DNA of 50,811 nt, from contig JAAOYA010000001.1 of assembly GCA_018221105.1 (NCBI GenBank), positions 1 to 50,811 on the forward strand, in the 5' to 3' direction. Both the position numbers and the translations under genes were made by a program. Shown piece after piece: positions 9,972-18,194 of this stretch. Below the pieces are notes generated by a model. That model was not told the origin of the DNA. It ran no database searches and saw only the letters and a program-made list of their open reading frames with translations. Source of the stretch: Candidatus Woesearchaeota archaeon (GTDB taxonomy: Archaea > Nanobdellota > Nanobdellia > Woesearchaeales > JAAOYA01). Positions within the stretch are counted from its first letter, which is position 1. Each line of letters opens with the position of its first letter.

Positions 9972-10883
9972 ATGCAAAAACTAAAAACAGAACACATTGC
10001 AGGAGCAATCATGGGCCTTTTAATGATAGGTGGAGCCATAATCTTTTTTCGTGGCAAACCATACTTTATGCCATTAATCTTTTTAGGAGTTTTGCTTGCA
10101 GTATTTCAATTCTTGTGGGACATGTACTTAGAAAACCAACGACAAAAAGAAATTGAAGAAAAATTTCCAGAATTCGTGCGCAACCTAACAGGAGCCATAA
10201 AAAGTGGCATGCCAGCACCAAAAGCAATACTGCACGTCGCACACACTGATTACGGAGCATTATCACCACACGTCAGAAAACTAGCCAATCAAGTAGAATG
10301 GTCAATACCACTGCACAAAGCACTACTAACTTTTTCTACAGAGACAGCTAACAAAGTGATAAATCGTGCAATAAGCACAGTGATAGAAGCAGAACTATCA
10401 GGTGGCAACATGGAAGACGTTTTAGGAAGCGTCACAAAAAGCGTTATTGAAATCAAAAAAATAAAACAAAAACGTAAAGCAACAGTTTTTGCTCAAATAA
10501 TACAGTCATACATCATATTCTTTGTGTTCTTAGGCATTATGATAGTGATTCAAAACATGCTAATACCCTACGTCACAAGTGTTAGCTCTGGAGCGCTTAG
10601 TGGTTTGACTGCTGCAAACGTACAATTCGCGCCAACAGGCGACACCACACTCTTAAACGAAGTCACTATTCAATTTTATTCTTTTAACGCATTTTATAAT
10701 AGTTTCAAACTATGGCTTATAAGTTTTCAAGGAGTACTACTAATGCTGGCATTATTGCAAGGACTCTTTGCAGGAGTAATACTTGGAAAACTCTCAGAGG
10801 GAGACCTCAAAAGCGGCCTAAAACACTCATTTGTACTAATGACAGTAGCTTTTATGGTAATCACTTTCAGCCAAGGATTCTAA
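9972..10883 (+). CDS. Second pilus/secretion platform protein (TadC-like, T2SSF domain)
   Basis: 303 residues with two N-terminal membrane helices, a cytoplasmic T2SSF-type helical domain (FPEFVRNLTGAIKSGMPAPKA and ELSGGNMEDVLGSV), and three further helices at the C-terminus. One base separates it from the preceding platform gene. Two platform subunits beside one ATPase is the TadB/TadC-like arrangement. The end overlaps the convergent gene by 4 bases. Confidence 0.88.
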   Translation: MQKLKTEHIAGAIMGLLMIGGAIIFFRGKPYFMPLIFLGVLLAVFQFLWDMYLENQRQKEIEEKFPEFVRNLTGAIKSGMPAPKAILHVAHTDYGALSPHVRKLANQVEWSIPLHKALLTFSTETANKVINRAISTVIEAELSGGNMEDVLGSVTKSVIEIKKIKQKRKATVFAQIIQSYIIFFVFLGIMIVIQNMLIPYVTSVSSGALSGLTAANVQFAPTGDTTLLNEVTIQFYSFNAFYNSFKLWLISFQGVLLMLALLQGLFAGVILGKLSEGDLKSGLKHSFVLMTVAFMVITFSQGF

Positions 10884-11278
10884 GACATACTATCAAGTTT
10901 TAGTAAAACCTGCTCAAAACTCTTTTTAACATTATTTTTTTGTTGTTGTGCAACCATAGCCTCAACAGCTTTTCTATTTACAAGTTTAATAGGCAAACCT
11001 CTTAACAAATGCTCACTAAAAGAAGTTCCAACATCAAAATAGCTTCCCCTACTTTTAGAATTCCAAAAAACATGAACTTGATCAGCATTTTTTACAGCAT
11101 TACAACTATCAACAAGAATTTGATAACCTCCGGAAGGATCTGATTGTTCTGTATCGCGATGAGGATAGTAAACCTTATAACCTTTAGCTTCTAAACTTTT
11201 AACGTAAGAATCAAGAAATTCTTTTTCTTCTTTAGTAACATTATTAACTGGGCACGCCAAAAAAACTTTTTTATTCAT
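10880..11278 (-). CDS. Nucleoside 2-deoxyribosyltransferase-like protein
   Basis: About 132 residues with the Rossmann-like layout of the family: KKVFLACPVNN at the N-terminus, GYKVYYPHRD, then VKNADQVHVFWNSKSRGSYFDVGTSF with the typical late Asp/Glu region. Known members exchange bases between deoxynucleosides, but distant relatives have other nucleotide roles, so the substrate is open. ATG 11278 (MNKKVF) fits the fold better than the ATG at 11290. Confidence 0.7.
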   Translation of the reverse strand: MNKKVFLACPVNNVTKEEKEFLDSYVKSLEAKGYKVYYPHRDTEQSDPSGGYQILVDSCNAVKNADQVHVFWNSKSRGSYFDVGTSFSEHLLRGLPIKLVNRKAVEAMVAQQQKNNVKKSFEQVLLKLDSMS

Positions 11279-11350
11279 AAAAAACAACATTTATCTCTTA
11301 TTTAAAAAAATTACTAAAACCTTTATAAAAAAACAATAAAACACAACATT

Positions 11351-12115
11351 ATGGAATTAACACTACGCTATGACAAAACAGTCGAAGAAAACGCTGCAGC
11401 ATACTATGATAAAGCAAAAAAAGCAAAGAAAAAATTAGACGGCGCTCGTAAAGCATTAGAAGCACAACAAAAAAAAGTTTTAAAACTAGAAAAAGATGCT
11501 CCTTTGCAAGAAGAGATTGTCATAAAAGCTCCAGTTAAACGTGAATGGTTTGAAAAATATCATTGGTGTTACTCATCAGACAATGTTTTAATTGTTGCTG
11601 GCCGTGACGCTACAACTAATGAAATAATCATTAAGAAAAATACTGAAAAAACTGACGTTGTATTGCACACTGACATGGCGGGAAGTCCATTTGCCGTCAT
11701 CAAGACAGATGGCAAAAAGTCAAGCGAACTGACTTTACTTGAAGCTGCTCAATTAGTCGCTATTTTTAGTAAGGCTTTCAAGCGTGGCATGGGAAGTATT
11801 GAAGTTTTCTGGGTCAACCCGGAGCAGGTTACTAAGGATGCTAATCCTGGAGAATTCTTGCCAAAAGGCGCTTTTATGATACGAGGCAAAACAAACTACC
11901 TATCGCCAACAATGAGCTACGCCATTGGAAATTATGGTGGCAGGGCTATGGGTGGACCGCTAACGGCTATTAAAAAGCATTGCAAAGAATACATTGAACT
12001 AGTGCAAGGGGATCAAAAAATTAGTGACATTGCAAAGCAGGTAGCAAAAAAAATCAGTATCAGTGATGTTGACGAAGTAATGAGAACAGTGCCGCAGGGT
12101 AGCAAAATCAAATAA
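11351..12115 (+). CDS. Stand-alone NFACT-R (DUF814) protein, Rqc2/RqcH/NEMF C-terminal homologue
   Basis: 254 residues: an N-terminal basic coiled coil (about residues 15-60) followed by an NFACT-R domain (WCYSSDNVLIVAGRDATTNE, then DVVLHTDMAGSPFAVIK). In RqcH/NEMF this region binds ribosome-nascent-chain complexes. Full-length members have a large NFACT-N and HhH region before the coiled coil; here it is missing although the start is clean, with an AT-rich promoter region upstream. A split or reduced ribosome quality-control factor is likely. Confidence 0.8.
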   Translation: MELTLRYDKTVEENAAAYYDKAKKAKKKLDGARKALEAQQKKVLKLEKDAPLQEEIVIKAPVKREWFEKYHWCYSSDNVLIVAGRDATTNEIIIKKNTEKTDVVLHTDMAGSPFAVIKTDGKKSSELTLLEAAQLVAIFSKAFKRGMGSIEVFWVNPEQVTKDANPGEFLPKGAFMIRGKTNYLSPTMSYAIGNYGGRAMGGPLTAIKKHCKEYIELVQGDQKISDIAKQVAKKISISDVDEVMRTVPQGSKIK

Positions 12116-12177
12116 CGACTAGTTAGTAGTAATAAAAGAAACTTTTTTAAATAACTTTTTTTTATTAAGCAACTAAA

Positions 12178-12903
12178 ATGGTGTTAGAACAATTAAATTC
12201 AGAAGAAGTTATAGAAGTTCTTGATGAAACACTGGCAGGTTTTGAAGTATTAACAGAGGATAACTTAATATTTGCAGATCTTCAAAATATAGAGCCTTTT
12301 AAACAAATACCTGGCAAACCTTACACTGCAAGAATGAGCATTCCAGCAACTTATCACGGTCATGATGCTGGAGAACTAGTTGTTGTAGCATTCAGGCCAG
12401 GTGATGGAACAGGAGATGATAGTGTTTTTAGGCCAGGACAACTAATTATTCCCAAGCATTACCGCCATAAAGAAAATCCTCAAAGAGTTTTTCCAAGAAA
12501 AAAAGGTGGTTTGCGTGCAGAGCTATTTTTTCCATTATTTTCTCTTTACCCTAACGGAGCACCTTTTTTAGGAGGTGTATCACTAGAAGAATTAGTGGTT
12601 GACGATCCACAAAATCCTATGAGCTTAGTTAAAGGATGGGATTTAGGACTACCTAGCGAAAATTATGCTGATTCAGTATTAGGACACGTTTTAATAGATA
12701 GCATGCCAGACATTGAACTAACAACAGGTCACGTTGACCATAGTCCTGTAGGGGGACGCTTTGGCGATCCACACGCTATTTATTTTGGCGCACCTGTTGA
12801 GATGACACAAGTTGCAGGGTTTTTGGCAATACCAGAAAATAGACCAGACCTTTATGATCTGAAACTTCATGCAAAAATGCCAGAACAACTAAAAGAAAAA
12901 TAA
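12178..12903 (+). CDS. Conserved-looking hypothetical protein
   Basis: 241 residues, no membrane segment or signal peptide, rich in Gly/Pro loops (SIPATYHGHDAGELVVVAFRPGDG) and His/Asp (GHVDHSPVGGRFGDPHAI). The mix suggests a compact beta-rich cytoplasmic enzyme or binding protein, but I do not recognise the family. A TATA-like TTTAAATAA lies ~30 bases upstream, and the next gene starts two bases after this one, forming a two-gene operon. Confidence 0.7.
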   Translation: MVLEQLNSEEVIEVLDETLAGFEVLTEDNLIFADLQNIEPFKQIPGKPYTARMSIPATYHGHDAGELVVVAFRPGDGTGDDSVFRPGQLIIPKHYRHKENPQRVFPRKKGGLRAELFFPLFSLYPNGAPFLGGVSLEELVVDDPQNPMSLVKGWDLGLPSENYADSVLGHVLIDSMPDIELTTGHVDHSPVGGRFGDPHAIYFGAPVEMTQVAGFLAIPENRPDLYDLKLHAKMPEQLKEK

Positions 12904-12904
12904 A

Positions 12905-13279
12905 ATGACAAGACAAGAACAATTAGAAAAAGAACATATGGGTAGGTGCACTATGTTAGTTCAGGAGTCTTTAATGTTTCGAACTCCTCCACGAGGAACA
13001 ACTCATGCTTACGTTGTATCTAATACTCGATTTAATAGAGTTTCTTTAGGAGTTACTACTGCAGTGAACATTGATGCTCAAGGAAAAGAAATACCTGGTG
13101 ATGATCTAGAGGCTTTTATTGAAGAAAAACTAACAGAGCCAGAATGTGCAGGGGTAGTTCCAATAACACAAGAAGGAATTGATTTATTAAAAAATAAATT
13201 CAAGCTTGAACAACCTATAACTATAGGGGTTGGTGTAGGCGGAAATTATCGAGCAGCATTATTTGGTTATGAAGGCTAA
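12905..13279 (+). CDS. Hypothetical protein
   Basis: 124 residues, soluble, alpha/beta, with no recognisable motif. It sits immediately after the preceding unknown gene (TAA-A-ATG) and is probably co-expressed with it. Its end overlaps the convergent membrane protein gene by 4 bases. Confidence 0.65.
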   Translation: MTRQEQLEKEHMGRCTMLVQESLMFRTPPRGTTHAYVVSNTRFNRVSLGVTTAVNIDAQGKEIPGDDLEAFIEEKLTEPECAGVVPITQEGIDLLKNKFKLEQPITIGVGVGGNYRAALFGYEG

Positions 13280-13518
13280 TTTTTGCCCCAGCGCCATTTG
13301 AAACCGCCTTCTGTTTTATAGGCTACGAAAAAGATAAAAACTGTTAACATGAAAACAAATTCTATTAAATAACTGCTAGCGTTATTGTCGCGTGCTAGAA
13401 TAGTGCCTCGCCACAAAATAAGTCCTATAAAAGCAAAAGTTGTTGCCCAGCCCTGCCAAGTAATGGGAGTGGCTCCCAACCCATAAGTTTTTTGTTTAAA
13501 CCAAGGCTTGTCTTTCAT
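13276..13518 (-). CDS. Small two-helix membrane protein
   Basis: 80 residues: a polar N-terminus with the pattern KxYGLGATPITWQGW, then two membrane helices and a basic C-terminus. Similar small proteins with a G-x-G-x-x-P-x-x-WQGW signature occur in many bacteria with unknown function. Its start overlaps the stop of the methyltransferase gene (ATGA), making it the last gene of the polB operon. Confidence 0.65.
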   Translation of the reverse strand: MKDKPWFKQKTYGLGATPITWQGWATTFAFIGLILWRGTILARDNNASSYLIEFVFMLTVFIFFVAYKTEGGFKWRWGKN

Positions 13519-14333
13519 TTTCTTATTAAATAGATTATTTCATCACCAATTTTTATTGTTTTGTATTTGATGTTTAGCCTGCCAAGCATTAATTGCAAGT
13601 AACGCCTGTAAGGTAAGTTCATAGCTTTGTTTTTGATTGTTTTCGTGCTAAAAGTTGCGACAAACCATTTATAATTAAGATTTGTGATTAATCTCTCAAC
13701 TTGTTTTTTATCAATCATATCCAATACTTTAAACGCGAATACCACATTATATTTTTTAGTGTTGGAGTATTTGTTAAGGTCTGCTTTTAATGCAACACCT
13801 TTGATTTTTGCTATTTTAAAATACTCGTTTAATAATAAAACATCAGCTTTGTTAATCTCAACCGCTGTGTAATTGACGTTATCCAAAAACATCCATTGAT
13901 ATGTTAAAGGGTTTAAACCGCAGCCTAAGTCTAGTATTGTTTTTGGGTCTTTGGTGACTGAAAATATTATTTCGTAAAACTTGTTAAGATTTGGTATTCT
14001 TTCAAGAGTGCTCTTGTGAGTTTTTAATAATTCAATCAATATTTTTTCGTTTGAGGGAGTCTTTTTTAATTGTTCGAAAAGTTTTTGGCGATTAGGTTCT
14101 AAATTAAAGATTCCGTAGGTTTTGTTAAAGTAATCGCGCAATGTTTTGACTGTTTTCTTGTAAATCTTATTTTTTTTATTGATTGTTTCAAGTGCTAATA
14201 ATTTTTTCAAATCACCACTGTTTTTTTTGAAGTGTTCAACGAGTTTTTCTTCAATTATATTATTATCAATTGATTGTAATGTTTTTTTTTCTTTAATAGA
14301 ATTAATGATTTCTTTAAATATTTTTTTTTGCAT
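13515..14333 (-). CDS. ArmA/Rmt-like 16S rRNA (guanine-N7) methyltransferase homologue
   Basis: 272 residues: an N-terminal helical domain, then an S-adenosylmethionine Rossmann fold. The pattern HKSTLERIPNLNKFY followed by ILDLGCGLNPL and VNYTAVEINKADV closely matches the layout of ArmA/Rmt/Sgm (FmrO) enzymes, which methylate G1405 of 16S rRNA and confer aminoglycoside resistance. This family is best known from actinomycete producers and resistance plasmids. Here it is chromosomal, AT-rich like its neighbours and translationally coupled to the next gene. The substrate in an archaeon is inference. Confidence 0.78.
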   Translation of the reverse strand: MQKKIFKEIINSIKEKKTLQSIDNNIIEEKLVEHFKKNSGDLKKLLALETINKKNKIYKKTVKTLRDYFNKTYGIFNLEPNRQKLFEQLKKTPSNEKILIELLKTHKSTLERIPNLNKFYEIIFSVTKDPKTILDLGCGLNPLTYQWMFLDNVNYTAVEINKADVLLLNEYFKIAKIKGVALKADLNKYSNTKKYNVVFAFKVLDMIDKKQVERLITNLNYKWFVATFSTKTIKNKAMNLPYRRYLQLMLGRLNIKYKTIKIGDEIIYLIRK

Positions 14334-14334
14334 T

Positions 14335-15051
14335 TTAGAATAGTTGATTTAGTATTTCTGTAGTGTATAGGATGATTGCGTGTGCTTGGTTTTGTGTTGG
14401 CATGAAAGGCTCTTTTTTCTTGTGAACGCTGAAGATTCTTACTTGATTGATTAAATGTATTTGTTGTGTTATTGCAGGGTCGAAACTCACGTTTTTTTCT
14501 TTTAGTCTGGCTATTAGATTTCCTAGTCCTATTCCAGGGCTTTTTTCTAGTATGTCTACATTTGTTATGTCGTAGTACTTGCGATGCAGTGCTGTCTCAA
14601 TTATTCGACCGCAAAGTATTACTGCGCTGCGATAAAGTCCTCCATCAAAACAGTTTTGTAGTTCTGTCATGTCAGCTTGTACTTCGTTTTTGATGTCTGC
14701 TGGAATTTTTTGCGGTATTGAAAAATTAATAATTGTTTTTTTTTCAGTAGTCTCACTTTTTAGCTCTGACGCGACTTCTGCTATTTCTTCTAAGGCTTGT
14801 GTTATGGTGTTCTTTGCAGTTTTGTCAATCAATGTTAGTAGTTCTAATACTTTTTTGCGTTGTTTTATGCTTGCGCTTGCTGCAATATTCCATGCTGCAT
14901 TGTCAAGTTGCACTAACGCGCTTTTTAATCGTTGTGTGTTATAGTTTGCACTAGTGCCTATTTTTAGTTTGTAGCCTTTTGGCTCTTTGGCTTGCTCTGC
15001 TAGTATTTTTGATAAATTGTTAATTTCACGTTTTAGCATTTCATAACTCAT
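14335..15051 (-). CDS. HEPN/DUF4145-like helical protein
   Basis: About 238 residues, all helical. The C-terminal ~100 residues look like a DUF4145/HEPN-type domain (CFDGGLYRSAVILCGRIIE, then INQVRIFSVHKK). The segment RIFSVH gives the R-x4-H pattern used as an RNase active site by many HEPN proteins. ATG 15051 follows the polB stop by 4 bases; an in-frame TTG at 15066 is less likely. Position between polB and the rRNA methyltransferase suggests an operon, but no partner nucleotidyltransferase is nearby. Confidence 0.6.
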   Translation of the reverse strand: MSYEMLKREINNLSKILAEQAKEPKGYKLKIGTSANYNTQRLKSALVQLDNAAWNIAASASIKQRKKVLELLTLIDKTAKNTITQALEEIAEVASELKSETTEKKTIINFSIPQKIPADIKNEVQADMTELQNCFDGGLYRSAVILCGRIIETALHRKYYDITNVDILEKSPGIGLGNLIARLKEKNVSFDPAITQQIHLINQVRIFSVHKKKEPFMPTQNQAHAIILYTTEILNQLF

Positions 15052-15055
15052 TTTT

Positions 15056-17338
15056 TTAGTACCCAAATAGTGTTTTTTGCGTTCCTTTTTTTAATAATTC
15101 TTCAAAACTAGTGTTATAGAACACTAGCACTCCGTCAGCTAATGGCTTGATTTGTTTTTCTATGTAGTGCTCGTAATCAATAGTGCTTTTTAATTCTGAT
15201 TCTGGCTCTGGACCATTTACTGTTATGTAATAGCGTATGATGTTAGAATCTAATTTTTTAAGTTTGCGTGCTGCTTTGACATGCGGCGGTGTTGTTTTAG
15301 TGTAATCATCAGGGTGTTTTCGCAGTGCTTTAGTGTAGATTAGTTCTTTGTCAAACTTTGACGCTCTTACGTTCTCAACATATTTTTTTACAAAAGTTGT
15401 GACTTCTTCTTTATGAAAAATTTTATCTAATAGTTCTAATTGAAAGTTTTTGGCCAGTTCTGTCCAATCACGGCGCACAAACTCTAAGCCTGTAAAATCA
15501 AGTTTTTCCTTACCATTTTTTACTAGTAAGCCTGCATAACGCTTTTTCGCTCCTTCTTCACTATGACGCAGTTTTGGCATTAAGAATCGCTTGTATAATT
15601 TTTCAAATTCTATTTCAATAAAGCTTTTTCTCTTATAGTCTTTTTTTATTAACTTGCTAAAATAATTGTTAAGTTCTAATTCTAATTTCTTGCCTAAAGC
15701 TTGTCCTTCTTTTTCATTTTTTATGTTAGTATTAATGAACACGCTGTCAGTATCGCCATAAATTACTTCAAAGCCTTTATCTTCTAATACTTTCGCACTA
15801 GTTTTGAGTGTTTCTCTGGCAAAGCTTGTTATTGCATTGGCCATTTCCATACTAAAAAACCTGAATGTCGGGTTTGCTATGACGCCCCAGAAGCTCAATA
15901 GTGTTGTTTTAATGGCGAAATCTGCTGTTTTATCACCTGTTTTTTTAACTTTTTCACGTTCTTTCCACATATAATCAATAAGTGCTGGTAGTATTCCTTC
16001 TTCTTCGCTAAATCGCGCTCCGTTTGGAGCTTCTATTGTGCCATCTTTTTTGAATGTTAATGGATCAATATTGTATGTTTTAATAACTGACGGGTACAAA
16101 CTCTTAAAATCCAGCACTAGCACCCAATCATAGATTCCTGGCTTGGAAGTCATCACATAACCGCCTTTTATTGGCTCTTCTTTGATGTTGTGAGCAATTG
16201 ATGGGCACACAAGGCCTCTTTTGCGCGCTTCTCGCAGGTATAAACTATCAAATGATGCAATGCTTGCTTTAACCCGTTCCATTGTCATACCAGTAATTAG
16301 CGAGCGTGAGAGTGTTAATGCTAAAACATTGCTTTTTTCTAGTATGTCAAGTACTAGTTTGGCGTCTTGCAGGTTGTAATCGATTAGTTTTTGTGGTTGT
16401 TTCTCATAATATTCTTGTATTGTAATGTGTCTGTTTGGGCCTGTTATTAGTTTACCTTGGTCTAAATAGGTCTTGGCTGCTGTTTCTAGTTTGTAATCTG
16501 TTAATCGCACAAAATTTGCGCGAAATAATTGTATGCCATCAAGAACTAATCGTCCTTCAATAGTTGCTGAAGAATCTTTTAGAAATCCTTCGGTTATTGT
16601 GATGCGTGATTGTGCTAGCGTGCGACCTAGCTTGAATATTAGCTTGTTTTTTTCAAAACGTTTTTTTAATATTTGCAAATCAAAATCTATAAAGTTCCAA
16701 CCAGTTACGATGTCAGGGTCTAACTCGATAATTTTTTGCTCGAAAGCTTGAAGTAACGCTTTTTCATCCTGATAACATTCTGCGTTTTTATAGCGACCAC
16801 TCTTTTTTAGCAAAACTTTTTTGTAATCATCAGCGTAAATTGCTATAGAATAAAGTTCTGTGGCATTGGGGGATGTTTCAATATCTATTGAAACAACTTT
16901 TAGTTTAATATCGAATGGTGTTGCTGGCAATATTCTTGGATTGTTGTATACTCTGTCAACAAAATCTCCTTTTTTGTAATCACCATCAACTTCTATGACT
17001 CCTTTGATGTCCTTGTCTATTAGATAGCGTTGTGCGAATCGAATATCAGCTTCATACGCTTGTATTCCAACATCTTCAAATTCTCGACGCATTGGCGGCA
17101 CATCACTTGGTAGTGTAGCCCAAACTTTAACAACAGGCTCGCCATCAAAAGTTTTCAAAGTTGTTTTTTCTGCTTGCGCCTTGACTTTTTTTGCATGTTC
17201 TTCTTTTATGAAAAAATATGGTTTAGAACTATTATCAATAACTTCGAATGATTCACCATTCTCTAATCTTCCAAATAAGTGTATTACTGGCCTATTATTT
17301 TCTAGTTTGTAGGTTGGGTAGACAATGTAGCCTCTCAT
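15056..17338 (-). CDS. polB: Family B DNA polymerase
   Basis: 760 residues, normal for archaeal replicative PolB. The 3'-5' exonuclease motif SIDIETS is near residue 153. Polymerase motif A (DFKSLYPSV) is near 408 and motif C (YGDTDSVF) near 526. The last seven residues, QKTLFGY, resemble a terminal PCNA-interacting peptide. It heads a four-gene minus-strand operon and is divergent from lgt, with its own TATA-like element at 17361-17370. Confidence 0.96.
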   Translation of the reverse strand: MRGYIVYPTYKLENNRPVIHLFGRLENGESFEVIDNSSKPYFFIKEEHAKKVKAQAEKTTLKTFDGEPVVKVWATLPSDVPPMRREFEDVGIQAYEADIRFAQRYLIDKDIKGVIEVDGDYKKGDFVDRVYNNPRILPATPFDIKLKVVSIDIETSPNATELYSIAIYADDYKKVLLKKSGRYKNAECYQDEKALLQAFEQKIIELDPDIVTGWNFIDFDLQILKKRFEKNKLIFKLGRTLAQSRITITEGFLKDSSATIEGRLVLDGIQLFRANFVRLTDYKLETAAKTYLDQGKLITGPNRHITIQEYYEKQPQKLIDYNLQDAKLVLDILEKSNVLALTLSRSLITGMTMERVKASIASFDSLYLREARKRGLVCPSIAHNIKEEPIKGGYVMTSKPGIYDWVLVLDFKSLYPSVIKTYNIDPLTFKKDGTIEAPNGARFSEEEGILPALIDYMWKEREKVKKTGDKTADFAIKTTLLSFWGVIANPTFRFFSMEMANAITSFARETLKTSAKVLEDKGFEVIYGDTDSVFINTNIKNEKEGQALGKKLELELNNYFSKLIKKDYKRKSFIEIEFEKLYKRFLMPKLRHSEEGAKKRYAGLLVKNGKEKLDFTGLEFVRRDWTELAKNFQLELLDKIFHKEEVTTFVKKYVENVRASKFDKELIYTKALRKHPDDYTKTTPPHVKAARKLKKLDSNIIRYYITVNGPEPESELKSTIDYEHYIEKQIKPLADGVLVFYNTSFEELLKKGTQKTLFGY

Positions 17339-17360
17339 AAAAAAAACAGTATTATTGGAT

Positions 17361-17370
17361 TATTTAAAGC
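17361..17370 (-). promoter_or_regulatory. TATA-like box for polB
   Basis: On the minus strand this reads GCTTTAAATA, centred ~27 bases before the polB ATG, the spacing expected for a leaderless archaeal transcript. Confidence 0.5.
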
Positions 17371-17404
17371 TTGCCCGCGTGTGTCCAGTCAAAGCTAGCA
17401 AAAA

Positions 17405-17415
17405 CTTTATAATAA
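17405..17415 (+). promoter_or_regulatory. TATA-like box for lgt
   Basis: CTTTATAATAA lies ~25 bases before the lgt ATG at 17435, which fits a leaderless transcript. It shares the 96-bp divergent intergenic region with the polB promoter. Confidence 0.5.
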
Positions 17416-17434
17416 TCAATACTACAAAGCTAGT

Positions 17435-18187
17435 ATGTTCGTGCACACTATTGACCCTGTAGCTTTCAGTATTGGACCATTGCAAGTTTACTGGTATGGT
17501 ATTATTTGGGCTTTGAGTTTTCTAATAACATACTTTTTTTTCAAAACACTTGCGAAAAACAAAAAACTCGAAATAACTATTGATGATATTGACAGTTTTT
17601 TCTTATGGTTAATACTTGGAATTGTTTTAGGAGCAAGACTAATTTACGTGTTAGTGTACAATCCAATTTTTTATTTTAATAATCCTTTGCAAGTGTTTGC
17701 TGTCTATAATGGAGGTTTATCATTTCATGGCGGAATGTTAGGAGCTGTTTTTGTTGGCTGGAAATTTAGCAAAAAGCACAAACTAAAATTTTACCAACTA
17801 GCAGACCTGCTAGTGATACCTTTAGCTTTAGTTTTAGGTCTTGGAAGAATTGGAAATTTTATTAATGGAGAACTTTACGGCATCATAACTAGTGTTCCAT
17901 GGGCTTTTAAGTTTAGTGGAGTTGATGGTTTTAGGCATCCGTCACAACTCTATGAAAGTGCTAAAAACTTTTTGATATTTGGCGTTTTATACTCACTAAA
18001 AGACAAAAAATTCAAAGATGGTACTCTATTTTGGCTTTTTATCATGATGTATGGGTTGTTGCGCTTTAGCATAGAATTTTTTAGGGTTCCAGACTACTTG
18101 TTTTTAGGTTTTAGTCCTGGCCAATGGCTCTCTGCAGCAATGTTTATAGCTGCAATAACATATTTTATTAAAAACAATAAAAAGTAG
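17435..18187 (+). CDS. lgt: Prolipoprotein diacylglyceryl transferase
   Basis: 250 residues with seven or so membrane helices. The bacterial enzyme moves diacylglycerol from phosphatidylglycerol to the lipobox cysteine of prelipoproteins at the membrane. The signature LGRIGNFINGELYG (residues 136-149) with the key Arg and Asn, the histidine motif GGLSFHGG (His98), and the C-terminal Arg/Glu region (LRFSIEFFRVPD) are all present. Archaea usually lack Lgt and have ether lipids, so the gene was probably acquired from bacteria and the donor lipid may differ. Several lipobox proteins are encoded in this window. Confidence 0.93.
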   Translation: MFVHTIDPVAFSIGPLQVYWYGIIWALSFLITYFFFKTLAKNKKLEITIDDIDSFFLWLILGIVLGARLIYVLVYNPIFYFNNPLQVFAVYNGGLSFHGGMLGAVFVGWKFSKKHKLKFYQLADLLVIPLALVLGLGRIGNFINGELYGIITSVPWAFKFSGVDGFRHPSQLYESAKNFLIFGVLYSLKDKKFKDGTLFWLFIMMYGLLRFSIEFFRVPDYLFLGFSPGQWLSAAMFIAAITYFIKNNKK

Positions 18188-18194
18188 TGATAAA

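Noticed and set aside
6317-10883. Archaellum (arl) operon
   Set aside because: The ATPase and platform are shared by all type IV filaments; no archaellum-specific genes such as ArlH, ArlF or ArlG were seen, so only a pilus-like call is made.
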